From contig OY997596.1 of assembly GCA_963921825.1 (NCBI GenBank), positions 13,645,001 through 13,709,000 on the forward strand: a stretch of 64,000 nt of DNA, in the 5' to 3' direction. Under the pieces are notes generated by a model. The model saw only the letters and a list, made by a program, of their open reading frames with translations. It searched no databases and was not told where the DNA came from. Position numbers and translations under genes: made by a program. Origin of the DNA: Erodium maritimum. Lineage: Eukaryota; Streptophyta; Magnoliopsida; Geraniales; Geraniaceae. This document shows, piece after piece, positions 1 through 10,430 of this stretch (positions within the stretch are counted from its first letter, which is position 1; each line of letters opens with the position of its first letter).

Positions 1-290
1 TGAACATGGTTTTTATCACATCATTATTTGTTTTTTATCACCTCAGTACATGTTTTTATCAACATTTAGCACTAGTTTAATACCTCCGATATAAAACATT
101 TATTAGTGAAGATTTATCAACACTCAACATTATTTTTATCAACCCGATACAACTTTTTATTTTCGTGCTTCAAAATATATTCATGACTGATCTTAATTTA
201 AAGCCCTTGGAAAAAGAAAAATACAGGTGCAAGTTTGAAGCTAATCGGAGTTCAAACGAAGAGGAAAAAATTAAATTAGTGAATTGATAA
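1..290. repeat. TTTTATCA-rich dispersed repeat, copy 1 (partial)
   Basis: Short motifs such as TTTTATCA and ACACTAGTTT recur every 20-40 bases, followed from about 172 by a unique-looking tail (CGTGCTTCAAAATATATTC, then a stretch ending in ATTAAATTAGTGAATTG). The same tail closes similar repeats at 9737-10430 and 53786-54830, so this is one copy of a dispersed family cut by the window edge. No coding potential is visible. The class is unknown; inverted arms around the second copy suggest a TIR-type DNA element. Confidence 0.7.
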
Positions 291-490
291 AAAAAATATG
301 GACACTTGTCCACATGGCACCATGCTATTAAAATTATGCCATTTCTTTTGTGAGAAAAAATTAAAGTGGCGTGAATTTGGGTTGAATTGGGGTGATGATG
401 TGGCATCACGGTGAATGTTGGATCTTAAGTGTGTGTGGTTAGGATTGGTTCTCATGATTTTTAGGTTCAGTGTGGTTTGTAGCCGATTCA

Positions 491-627
491 CCTCTGTTTT
501 TTTTTATCAGCGAAAGCATATGATAAATTACCCTCTCCTGAGGAAGAAAAAGGTTACAAAAAAAAACAATCTGTCTACAGATTGAAGGCGGAAGTACTGA
601 AATCAAAAGAAAACCAATAAACAAGGA
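491..627 (-). mobile_element. 3' end of a reverse-oriented retroposon (LINE/SINE-like tail)
   Basis: On the minus strand this ends in TTTCGCTGATAAAAAAAAA, an A-rich tail preceded by a short unique segment. Similar ..CTGATAAAAAA endings occur at 26537-26556 and 40170-40190 on the plus strand and, reversed, at 13660. No ORF is attached, so only the 3' end can be identified. LINE versus SINE cannot be decided. Confidence 0.45.
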
Positions 628-949
628 TGGGTACGCAGACCCAGTAGTGAAAGGGTACACAGACCCTGAGTGAATGGGTACGTAGACCCGGAAGTGAATG
701 GGTACACAGACCCGGTAGTGAATGGGTACGCAGACCCTGAGTGAATGGGTACGCAGACCCTGAGTGAATGGGTACACAGACCATGAGTGAATGGGTACGA
801 CTACCCTGAGTGAATGGGTACGACTACCCTGAGTGAATGTGTATGGGTACGCAGACCCTGAGAGCATGGGTACGCAGACCTTGAGTGAATGGGGGTACGC
901 AGATCCAGAAATGAAAGGGTACGCCTACCCTGAGTGAATGGGTACGTCT
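628..949. repeat. 23-bp minisatellite (left part)
   Basis: About 14 tandem units of roughly 23 bp carry the core GAGTGAATGGGTACGCAGACC. Variants read CGACTACC or CACAGACC in place of CGCAGACC. The unit length is not always a multiple of three across the array and overlapping reading frames all stay open, so the apparent peptides are by-products of the repeat. The array is interrupted at 950 by a solo LTR and resumes at 3609. Confidence 0.9.
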
Positions 950-3608
950 TGTCACGCCCCAAATCCGGTTCTTGCCCGGACTCGAGGCATGACTAGTAAA
1001 ATGTAAATATAGGAGATAACAATTTAAATCAAGTTCCAGAAAACTCCAATAAATAACCCGAATCCACAAAATATAGTTCAAAACATAAATAACCCTCTAG
1101 GGGTGTAATAATAATCCTCCACAGTTTGGTTCAAAACATAAGAATGTAAAGTACGAAGTCTCTATCATGTACCCACACCGAGAAGCGCCCAAGCTTCTAC
1201 TCCTCAATTAAGCCTGTAGACACAACAGTAAATCATAGGGGTGAGCTTACGCTCAGTAGGGAAAACGCATAACATAGTGAACTTTAAACTCAAAGAACCA
1301 ACGACAATGCCCACAAGATTCATAATTCACCAACACAATTCACAAGGTAGTTCATAGCATTACAAGTAAATTCATTGGTAAAGTTAACATATAGCTCTTA
1401 ACCGTCATGGACAATAGATAAACAATCAATGTCGTGGCACATGAAGTCACCACCCTCCGATCCACATCTTATGTGTCCTCTCGGATTTTCCCTCCAATCC
1501 AGAGGAGACGCATATCATTGAGACTATCGGAAACACCCTTCAGGGCACATATCATCGGAAGTCTCAGAAACGTCTCCAAGGGATTTTAGATCCTCGGGAA
1601 CCCAGGGCCATACTCCCATAGGAAGCGCACACGTGGGCAATTTAATGATAAGCAGTTAATAATTGAATAACGCACTCAACCGAAATATGAAGTAATACAA
1701 GCTCAACAACCACCAATCCAAGTCCACACACGGCTCAACCATCACCAATCCAAATCCACACACGGCTCAACCATCACCAATTCACCACAACACATAGTAC
1801 ACGAATCACTCAACCATAGCACACCAAAAACACAATCCCAACTTACCGTTCACTTACCAGCTTCGAGCCACCGGGGCATCGATCACCTGATTGCACCGCT
1901 CGGTACAACCAGTCATACTCGATGCTCCAAACAACCAATCATGTAAATCAAGTAATCATTCGAATACCAAGTAACGAGCAAGTACAAGTGTAATCAATTA
2001 ATCATAAAGCCTTCACAAGAGCATTCAAGCATGCAATTCCACTAGTTTCATTAGACTCTTTAGCCTATCCACTAAGCAATCAACAACCAAGCATGTGATC
2101 CTAACACGCAAACTAATCCGAGGGCTTTGCCAAGGCTCCTCTACCAGACAATCATATCCCAAGTATTGAGAGCGAATTACACTAGTGAATGGCATCCTAA
2201 TCGGTCACCACTAGACACTTCCGGTTATTAGTAATTGAAAGACGATTACGCTAGTTATTCGCATCCTATATGCATGCCTAGGACCTTTTCCAATTTTATT
2301 AACCTAGCATGCATACTAAGCATCATAAACGAGAAGTTAAGGCTTTCCCTACCTCAAGGTCCTCCTCTTCAACGCTTTGGTGAAGTCCGTTGATCACCAC
2401 CTTGCTCTTCCCTCGGGCCTCGGTGTGATCCTTGCTTCTTTAGCTCGATCCCCAAGGTCTTGGACACAAAGAAACACTAGTTAGGCTCCACTTAGACAGC
2501 AAGAAAGACCCCCAAAACCCTTCCAAAGTTCAGCTCAAAACCAAGGTGTAGACACTTCGAAAAACCCCCAAGAAACCCTCACACTGGTGGGTCACGGATC
2601 TGGTCACGGATCCGTGATGGCAACCCTCACGGTCACCGTCACGGAGCCGTGACGAGTGCCGTCACAGTTTCCCTTACAGAGCCGTGACGTCGCCCGTCAC
2701 GGGATCCGTCACGGATCCGTGACGCACCAGGACAGATTCGCCCTTCTTCAACCTCCAGCTCCACAACCCCGAAAAACCACCTTCAAACCCAGAAATTTAC
2801 CCTTTCTAACCCCCAAAACAGTCCAAATCCTTCAATACTCCTCTACCCATGGTAGGAATCAACACACAAACAAGTTTCCAATGATTCATCAATTCAAACC
2901 CACTTCAAAATCTCCAACAACTATTTATTTCTCAACCAAAACTTCACCAAACTCTTCATCAACACCATCTCCCATCATTTCTACTCAAACCCAACATCAT
3001 CTAGCAATTTTCACCCAAAACCCAAGGAAATAGATGAAGAGAAAAGATGAGTAGAGAGTTCCATTACCTCTAAAATGTGAAGATGAAGAGGATGCTAGTG
3101 TTTTTGAGGGTGGAAGGCTAGAGGATGACTCCAAATGGTTCCTTCTTCTTTGATTCTCCTTCAAGCTTCCATGAGAGCTCCTCTTCCTCTCTTCCTCTCC
3201 AATTTTCGGCTACCACAAGCAAAATGAAATGATTTTGGCTTCTCCAATCCAATATAATACCTAGAAGTAGTAAATGACTAAAAGCCCTTGAGTTAGAAAC
3301 CCATGTAGAAGCTCTTGGGAGAGTAAAAGGGACAATGACTATACTTTTTCTCTCCTTCAACCACAAATAGACATGTGTCCTCCCCTAGGTCATTTAAATT
3401 TCCAATATAAATTCCAGCACTTTTAAAATTGGAGTTTTAGTCGATAAAGAGTCTCGTTTTGACCAAAATTGACTTTATCCAATATTATACTCAAACGAAA
3501 GGGTTTTCTCCCCTGAAGCCAACTGTGATAATGGCTAATCCGTTTGAGTTCCGGAAAAGTCCCGAGTGACTTCCGGAGTCACCGGTTCGACCGGAAGCGG
3601 GTCTTACA
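950..3608 (-). mobile_element. Solo LTR of a Ty3/gypsy retrotransposon (family A)
   Basis: On the plus strand it runs from TGTCACGCCCC to GTCTTACA; in element orientation it is TGTAAGAC...GGGCGTGACA. The 5-bp target duplication CGTCT is perfect on both sides (945-949 and 3609-3613), with no internal region or second LTR, so it is a solo LTR left by LTR-LTR recombination. It is 2659 bp. Landmarks are the TGAGCTTACGCTCAGTAGG hairpin at 1242-1260 and a cluster of GTCACGGATCCGTGAC-type palindromes at 2590-2725. Small ORFs inside it match nothing I recognise. Confidence 0.92.
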
Positions 3609-3640
3609 CGTCTACCTTGAGTGAATGGGTACGCCGGAGG
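3609..3640. repeat. 23-bp minisatellite (right remnant)
   Basis: After the LTR target duplication CGTCT the sequence resumes with TTGAGTGAATGGGTACGCC, the same unit as at 628-949. This shows the LTR inserted into a pre-existing array near its right edge. Confidence 0.85.
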
Positions 3641-4682
3641 CCGTGCCTCCTTGTCCCCCTCCTCTCTTTCTCTCTCCCCCCCCCCCCGTTTTTCCTCTTT
3701 TCTTTTCATTTCTTTTGGCTTCTCCTGTTTTCTGCAGATCCGATTTCTTTCCGGGCCTGAAGCTGGCCGGTTTGAGCTCCTACCGGTCTCGTGACGGTCC
3801 TCTCTCTGTACCTCCAGCTTGTCCTCTCCGATCTACGTCGGGTGTTCTTGTTCCGTCAGTTCTGGCTCGCAAAAGCACGTGGTTAGCTCCTGTTGAAGCT
3901 ATTCCAAAAGAGATGACCGTTCACTCCTAATCTTATTAATGTAACATGAGGGAAAAAGCCAGTTGTTAGTCCACGTCGGCATCATCTCTTCGCTCTATTC
4001 CTGTTTCCTTTGAGCATGAATAACGGTGTGTTTTGGATCGCGGCCCGCGTTCCAGCATCTGTTTTTGCGGGATGTAGGACGCTAGCCGTCTCGTTGTGGG
4101 GCGGCTTTTTCGTGTCTCCCGGGTTGCATGGTTGCTCGACATGTGTCCCTTTTAAAAATAAATACAAAAAATCAGATTTAACTAAATATGTTTGGTCCAC
4201 TCATAATATGAGACCCTATACGGGACTCACCGCTATAAAACACAATTTATTTTTAGTCATGCATACCATGATTTTGTACGATCAGCATCCAAACCACTAA
4301 TCCGAACCCCTAACTCAAACCCTTCCGTTGTACATACTCTTTCTCTCTACAAATGAATGGTCTTCAACCGTCTCAGCCAAATGGCTTCTTTGCCGTTACA
4401 CATCATTGCAACTCTCCCTCTCAAAAACGTTACGAATCTGCACCGTTACACATCGTTGTAGCTTAATAAGATTTAGGTTTCAGTCGATGGTTTTTTCGGC
4501 TTTGTTCCGGCCTCGGAAATTGTCCCAAATAGGATATTGTCCCAAAATGGGCCGTCGAGTTGCTCCTTAATTTAGGCTTGCCTCTGCGACTTCTTGAATA
4601 ATATGCATGTGTTGTGAATCATGTTGTTGCAGAAATGATTTTGTCAGCTTGCTTTTTTTTTTTTGAATTTGAAACTGATTGA
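3641..4682. other. Gene-free stretch with pyrimidine-rich tract
   Basis: A C/T-rich tract with a run of C lies at about 3645-3720. The remainder has only short unconserved ORFs. No gene, RNA or terminal-repeat structure is recognised. Confidence 0.5.
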
Positions 4683-4690
4683 GTGCTGAA

Positions 4691-5574
4691 TAGGGATGGC
4701 AATGGGGCGGGGACCCCAGTCCCCATCCCCGTCCCGCGTTCCCGCTACTCTCCCCATCCCTGCCCCATCCCCGCGTTGACCCCGTCCCGCGGGGACCCCG
4801 CGGGGATGGGGCGGGGAACGCGGATTTTATTCCCCGTCTCATTCTCGTCCCGCGGGGGATTTTGTTCCCTACTCCGTTCCTACCCCATCCTCATTACCCG
4901 AAAAATGCACATTTTAAATGACAACTCTGAATCCATAATTTTAAATAACAAGCGTAGTCAACCCATAATTTAAAACAACATACATATAAAATAAATATCA
5001 TGATGATGACACCTATGTCTCATAATTGTTTACCCATAAAAAAAGTGTCTTAACAAAATATCTTATAACATAATTTAAAGTTCCCAACTTGACTTCATAA
5101 TGATATAAATAGAATCAGCACGTTGAACTTGAAGCAACTTCATTCATCATTGGACTCTGTGCAATCTGTAAACAAATAACATATTAAAATTGGTGAAATA
5201 AGCAACAATCACTATTTGACATATTCCAACTAAATTTTCTATATTTTAGATATAAAATATAAATAAGAAAATATCAAATGTAAAAACAAGAATTGTGTGT
5301 TTGCATAGAAGTCAAATCTTTAACAAAAAAACAAAAACAAATGTGTTATGTGTATATTATTAAATGATTTTAAAACTAATAGTGCGGGGAGCGGGGCGGG
5401 GTTCCCCGCGGGATGGGGACTGCTTACCCCGTCCCCGTCCCCGCCCCGTCCCCGTCAAAATCCCCATTTAATTCCCCGTATCCCGTCCCGTTTAAAAAAT
5501 CCCCGTCCCAAATCCGTCCCGCGCGGGACGGGGACGGGGATCCCCGTGGGGAATGGGGCGTTTTGCCATCCCTA
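4691..5574. mobile_element. Non-autonomous hAT element (MITE) with G/C-rich ends
   Basis: The ends are inverted: TAGGGATGGCAA at 4691 and its complement TTGCCATCCCTA ending at 5574, followed inward by G/C-rich inverted arms built from GGGGCGGGG and CCCCGTCCC blocks (about 4691-4860 and 5385-5574). The 8-bp target duplication GTGCTGAA is perfect (4683-4690 and 5575-5582), which is diagnostic of hAT. The 884-bp element has an A/T-rich core and no transposase. The open frames in its arms are products of the G/C-rich repeats. Confidence 0.93.
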
Positions 5575-5582
5575 GTGCTGAA

Positions 5583-5924
5583 CCTTCTGATGCCTGCTCC
5601 CTTAATGACAATCTATTCATTTGGTAGACAGATTAAAATGGCATGCTTAGCTTTGGTAGTAAGTGCTGTTTTTACTGTATTAGACAATTGGGATTTGCTC
5701 TGGTGTATGAATGATGGGTTTGTAGTTGTTTTGATGTAGTAACAAAAGTAAATAGTCAAAAAAATGCATTTAGTCGACCATAAGAATCGTTGTAGATCCT
5801 ACAGCCCCAAATACTCTCTCCTCAAATATTATTATTTTAATATTTCTCTATCTTCCAAATAACTACACCGTCATATAAACCACGACTGTTAGCCAACCAT
5901 TGAAGGTGCTCTTATCCTGTCACC
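5583..5924. other. 3' flank of the aquaporin gene
   Basis: A/T-rich and without ORF. It should hold the 3' UTR and polyadenylation signals of the minus-strand PIP1 gene. Nothing else is recognised. Confidence 0.5.
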
Positions 5925-7636
5925 TCAAGTCGCCAAGGTTTTGGACTTGAAAGGAATAGCTCGGATGACAATTTGATGGTATAGAGCTGCAAGAGCTGCC
6001 CCAACGAAAGGTCCCACCCAGAATATCCACTGCAATGTGCTCACATAACAAACAATTCCATTAACTATATACATGGAGAAAACAGAGAGTGATAGAAGAA
6101 AGTATAGCAAAGTAATTAGTAACTAGTAATTACGTGATCATCCCAAGCTTGGTCTTTGTTGTACATGAGGGCTGCGCCGAGACTCCTAGCAGGGTTGATC
6201 CCTGTCCCGGTTATTGGAATCGTAGCCAGATGCACCAGGAACACCGCAAACCCTATAGGCAGTGGTGCCAATATCTTCAACACCATTCAATTCATTTTTA
6301 TTACCTCCAAATACAAACATTTTCTTATACATTTGTTTTATCATGTGTAAGTTCACTTACCGGAACATGGGAATCACGGGCGCTACGCTTAGCGTCGGTG
6401 GCGGAAAAAACGGTGTAGACAAGGATGAAAGTGCCCACAATCTCAGCCCCGAGAGCCTGGGCCTTAGAGTGACCGGGGCTGACGGTATTGGCACCACCCC
6501 CAACTATCTCGTACTGGGATGGTTGGAATCCCTTGACTACAGCAGCACCACAAATGGCTCCCAGGCACTGCATTGCCATGTAAAACACTGCCCTTGTAAC
6601 CGACAGTTTCCTCGCCAGGAGCAGCCCAAATGTCACCGCTGGATTTATATGCCCTCCTGCGTTCAAACCCGTTCGTTTCTTTGATTATGTACAAATTCTG
6701 ATCAAAACCCCAAGCTGATAATTAAACGCTCAATTGTTAATTATATTCTAAGAGGGGTCGTTTCTGGTTGTAGCAGACGTATTGTCAGCCTTAATTTTGG
6801 GTAAGGAAGAGTTACCTAATACAAGCGGGACAGTGCAGGAGCAGGGGAGTCCTTAGAAGTATCCCTTTCTCTGATCTTCGAAAAGGAAGAGCCGGCCTCC
6901 TAAACACTTATCGGACTATTATACCGTAAATGTTAAATCAAAAGCTCGTTCTTTGAGTCGTAAAAGGCGCACTAATCTTATTCACGTTTGGAAGCAGGTC
7001 GCTCCAACTCGAAACGCTCAAGTATTTCAGCCTTCTCAGAAGAAGACTTTTGACGACCCGAATTTCACTTCGGAGGGTGAAGATTGGGTCACCGATAATG
7101 GTTGAGTTCTCATCCTTTTGTTTTTCGGGGTTAGGCCCCTTAGCTCTATTCAAGATCTCATTTGCAGTCGTTGTTTTTTTTATTCTGATTCTTCTTAAAT
7201 CCGAACATTCTGGTTCTCTTTTTTGGAGTTGGTCTTACTAATAAATTTTCGAGCTTATTAAAAAATCATATTCATATAACATTTTGAATGGTGAGATGAT
7301 TATAGAACCTGAAATGCCGGCAGTGCAGTAGACAAGAGCAAAGATCATGCCACCGAAGGACCAAGCAATGCCTTGGATGCCTACAGTGGAGCACTTGGTG
7401 GGAGAAGTAGCCACTCCCATCACCGTTAGTATTGTTACGTAGAGGAAGAAGAAGGTGGCCACAAACTCTGCTATCCCTGCCCTGTAGAACGACCACGACA
7501 ACACCTCCCCGGGATCGAACAGCGCTGCGGGCGGCGGCTCTTTGTAGTCCTTGCCGCCCTTTGCCGACGTCCCTATAGGCTGCCTCTCCGGGTACTTATT
7601 TGCACCCACATTCACATCCTCTTCTCTCCTCTCCAT
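5925..7636 (-). CDS. PIP1: PIP1-type plasma membrane aquaporin (4 exons, 289 aa)
   Basis: Water (possibly CO2 or small solute) channel of the plasma membrane, MIP family. Exons in transcript order are 7309-7636, 6361-6656, 6134-6274 and 5925-6029; all junctions are GT-AG and the phases close to one 289-aa frame ending TGA. The ATG at 7634-7636 opens with [19 protein letters not shown], the PIP1-type N-terminus. Both pore motifs are present: NPA at residues 114-116 and 235-237. The aromatic/arginine filter reads F94, H223, T232, R238, as in water-selective PIPs. Cys82 in loop A and the loop-B RKLS site (Ser128) are kept, and the C-terminus carries IRAIPFKSK. Length and exon pattern fit PIP1 genes (about 286-289 aa). 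No break is seen, so it is probably functional. Which paralogue it is cannot be told. Confidence 0.96.
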
Positions 7637-7673
7637 TTCTTTGTTTCAATGAGAACAAGATCGATGAGATTGA

Positions 7674-7686
7674 GGGGTATTTGTAG
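7674..7686 (-). promoter_or_regulatory. Possible TATA-like element of PIP1
   Basis: On the minus strand CTACAAATACCCC lies about 40-50 bp upstream of the PIP1 ATG. It would leave a very short 5' UTR, so the true promoter may be elsewhere. Confidence 0.25.
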
Positions 7687-8690
7687 AGTGAGTTTGGGAC
7701 AAAGGGTCGTCCTTGGCCTGACGGTACCTTAAATTCTTATTATTTTGGGGACTTGGTGCTGCATGTGACCCATCCTTTTGGGCTTTGCGAAATTGGGAGA
7801 AAAAAAGGCTAGTAGTTGTGGCATTCTCTACCAAGCAACTTGACTGTCACCGAGGCCTAGTGCTTGGTGTAATCTGTGATGAGTCTTTTTGTTCATTCTT
7901 GACTTAGACTTCAAGGTTGGAGGATTTTGTGAAGCTATTGATGGCGAGTCGTGATACGAAGGACAATAGCTTCGGGATTTGGAGTTATCAATAATGGCGA
8001 TTGAGGAATATTTAAGCATGGAATCATAGGACTAATTCGCTTTAGTTGTACAACTTTCTTTCTTTTTTCTTAGAGAAATATGCACGGTTGATTTTAGGAT
8101 TTTAGAGTAGAAAAATGTCCGAAATTTGGTACCATTCTTTTTTATTGCAAATCTTGTATTGACCGGTGAGATATAAACCCACTAAGTCTTCTTTTTTTCT
8201 TTTCTAGAAACGAGTAATCGGGAAAGTGCATTAATGAAAGAAATAAACCATACAAGGTAGAGCGTAAAAACTCTGAGTTCCATATATGTTTCCCGGTCGT
8301 CCGCAGGCAACCCAACGCTCATGGACCCGTAGAAAAATACTGTTTTTGCTCGCAGATACTAACTTAGGACATCCCCTTACCGACATTTCAAAAGTACGAA
8401 ACGAGAAATTTAAACGACCTAAAAAAAATCCTAAAACAGTACATGAATCGAAACCAAACTAACCGACCTAACGAACCATACAGGTCCTTATTGAAATAGA
8501 AATCGTCAAAGCGGAGAAACCTACGATGATGCCCTCCTTTCTTCCTCCTCGTACTAGGATGTCGTGGAGAACTGCACCCCCTTACCGTCCCTCCCCCCGG
8601 ATCCCAAATCCACATGTCGACGACGATGACAATCATGGCGACGAGTGGTGGCCGGCGGTGATATGAGAAGAAGAGAGACGAAGTAGGGTT
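7687..8690. other. Upstream region of PIP1, no second gene seen
   Basis: A/T-rich sequence expected to contain PIP1 regulatory DNA. No TIR, LTR or credible ORF is found. Confidence 0.4.
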
Positions 8691-8890
8691 TTTCCCTTTT
8701 GTGGCTAGGGTTTTTCCCTCGGTCGGTGGCGTCCAGGTCTGAGTGGCCACAAGCACTGGTAATGAGTAGGGTCACACGTAGGGGAGAAGAGGCCGGCGAA
8801 GAGCCCCGTCACAAGTCGTCGGAGGTCGGGGATGGCCGGGACGCTGCTGCTGTGAGACGAACTCCGGCGAGGTTGCAGTGGCGAGCACAA

Positions 8891-9025
8891 AGCTCCGGCA
8901 GCCAAAAGCAACAATGGCATGAGGGAGACAACAGGAAGGGGTAGCCGAGCTCCACCCTCCGACAGCCATAAGCAACAATGGCGTGAGGGAGACAACAGGA
9001 AGGGGTAGCCGAGCTCCACCCTAGT
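8891..9025. repeat. Two-copy tandem duplication of about 60 bp
   Basis: Two neighbouring units share AGCAACAATGGC, GAGGGAGACAACAGGAAGG and GGTAGCCGAGCTCC (about 8891-8947 and 8948-9011; a third partial start follows). Open frames on the minus strand here repeat accordingly and are not credible proteins. Confidence 0.8.
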
Positions 9026-9213
9026 GCGAGAAAGCAGAAAATCGAAAACAAAGAGAGCGCTAGGATAATGAAGAAGAAGGAGAGGAGGAGGAGAAGGCCG
9101 TCAGCCATGGCCAAACCCACTAAGTCTTAACTTACTTGTTTGAGAAAGAAATAAATTTTTCTTTTTAGTAGAGTCTAAGTAACTAGGTCAAGAGCCGTTT
9201 AGGGTTAAGGTTT

Positions 9214-9690
9214 TTGGTGAACATAGATGGGGAGTCCACTCCGGTCTCGTTTTTTTACTGTCATCCACTTCGTAAGGTACGCCCTCACTTTTGTTTTCTT
9301 GGAATTTTTTTTCGTTTTGTCGATTTGCTATCCAGTAGGGGTGCACCATCAATGACGATCTTCATGACACGGAACTACCGTGGGTTGGGGGTAGAAAAGA
9401 ACCGTCAACAGTTGAAGGACCTGATTGGAAAATATAGATCGAATGTCTTTCATGTGACGACAACACTAGATGAAAACGGTTGAAGAAGGCGAAGAAGCTA
9501 TTCGGTCAGTGGGTCTGGGATCCAGGGGGACTGACGGTAAGATGGTGTATCGTTCCACGACACCCTAGATCTCCATCGGGCGGAGATCCCAATCTGTTCT
9601 GAAAACAAGATCAATTGGGAGGCGGTCGAACAGTCATCGATGCAGCTTGCCTCAAGGTTTCTTAGGCAACTTTGAACATTGGAAGATTTT
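9214..9690 (+). pseudogene. L1-type LINE ORF2 endonuclease N-terminus (degenerate)
   Basis: The translation from about 9352 reads MTIFMTRNYRGLGVEKNRQQ, then LKDLIGKY. This resembles the start of plant L1 ORF2 apurinic endonucleases (typically W-N-C-R-G-L-G followed by a leucine-rich helix). The W and C of that motif are replaced and the frame stops at 9481, so it is a decayed fragment. Downstream sequence to about 9690 is colinear in style but not openly coding. Assignment rests on one short motif. Confidence 0.5.
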
Positions 9691-9736
9691 TTGTTCTATG
9701 TATTTTTATGTTTTCCATTTCATTTTATTTTTTAAA

Positions 9737-10350
9737 GGCTATCTATCAAGAATTAGTGATAAATATAGTTTGAAGCACGGGAAAAAAAATTATATTTACG
9801 TGATTTTTATCAATTCTAAGCACTAGTTTTATCACCACATTATCAAAACAGTACATGATTTTTTTACTTCATCATTTGTTTTTATCACCTCGATACATGT
9901 GTTTTTATCACCCCTTCATAAATTATTCATCAACATTGTACAATATTTTTATCAATATTAAACACTAGGTTTATCACCTCATTACATGTGTTTTATCACC
10001 TCATAACTTGTTTTTTATCACTCCAATACATGTGTATTATCACCCCGTCGCATGTTTTTTTATGAACATTGAAAACTAGTTTCAATACTAAACACTAGTT
10101 TATCACCTTAATATCAAAACTGAACATGATATTTTATCACCTCATCACTTGTTTTCTACCATGTCAGTACATGTTTTCTTTTATCAACATTAAACACTAG
10201 TTTTATCACCCCGATATGAAACACCAATCATTGAAGATTTATCAACATTAGTTTTATCACCCTGATATTAAAATAATTCGTGCTTCAACATATATTTATC
10301 ATTGATCTCGTTTAAAAAAAAGTATCATCGATCTTGATAGATAGCCCTAG
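9737..10350. repeat. TTTTATCA-rich repeat, copy 2, with inverted arms
   Basis: The left arm (9737-9780) is, in reverse complement, CGTGCTTCAAACTATATTTA ... CTTGATAGATAGCC. The right arm has CGTGCTTCAACATATATTTA at 10279 and CTTGATAGATAGCCC at 10332-10347. Between the arms lie dozens of short TTTTATCA/CACTAG motifs. Arms that face each other suggest a non-autonomous element with terminal or subterminal inverted repeats. The family tail continues to about 10430. Confidence 0.75.
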
Positions 10351-10430
10351 AAAAAATATACATATTTGCACAAGATCGATGCTAATCAGCGTTCAAACAA
10401 AGCGGAAATGACTAAATTAATGAATTGGTC

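Noticed and set aside
4691..5574. Proline/arginine-rich ORFs in G/C-rich DNA
   Set aside because: They lie in the inverted G/C-rich arms of a hAT MITE and reflect GGGGCGGGG/CCCCGTCCC repetition.
8388..9120. Overlapping ORFs of 70-122 aa on both strands
   Set aside because: Mutually overlapping, unrecognised and built partly on a tandem duplication; no exon-like boundaries support a gene.
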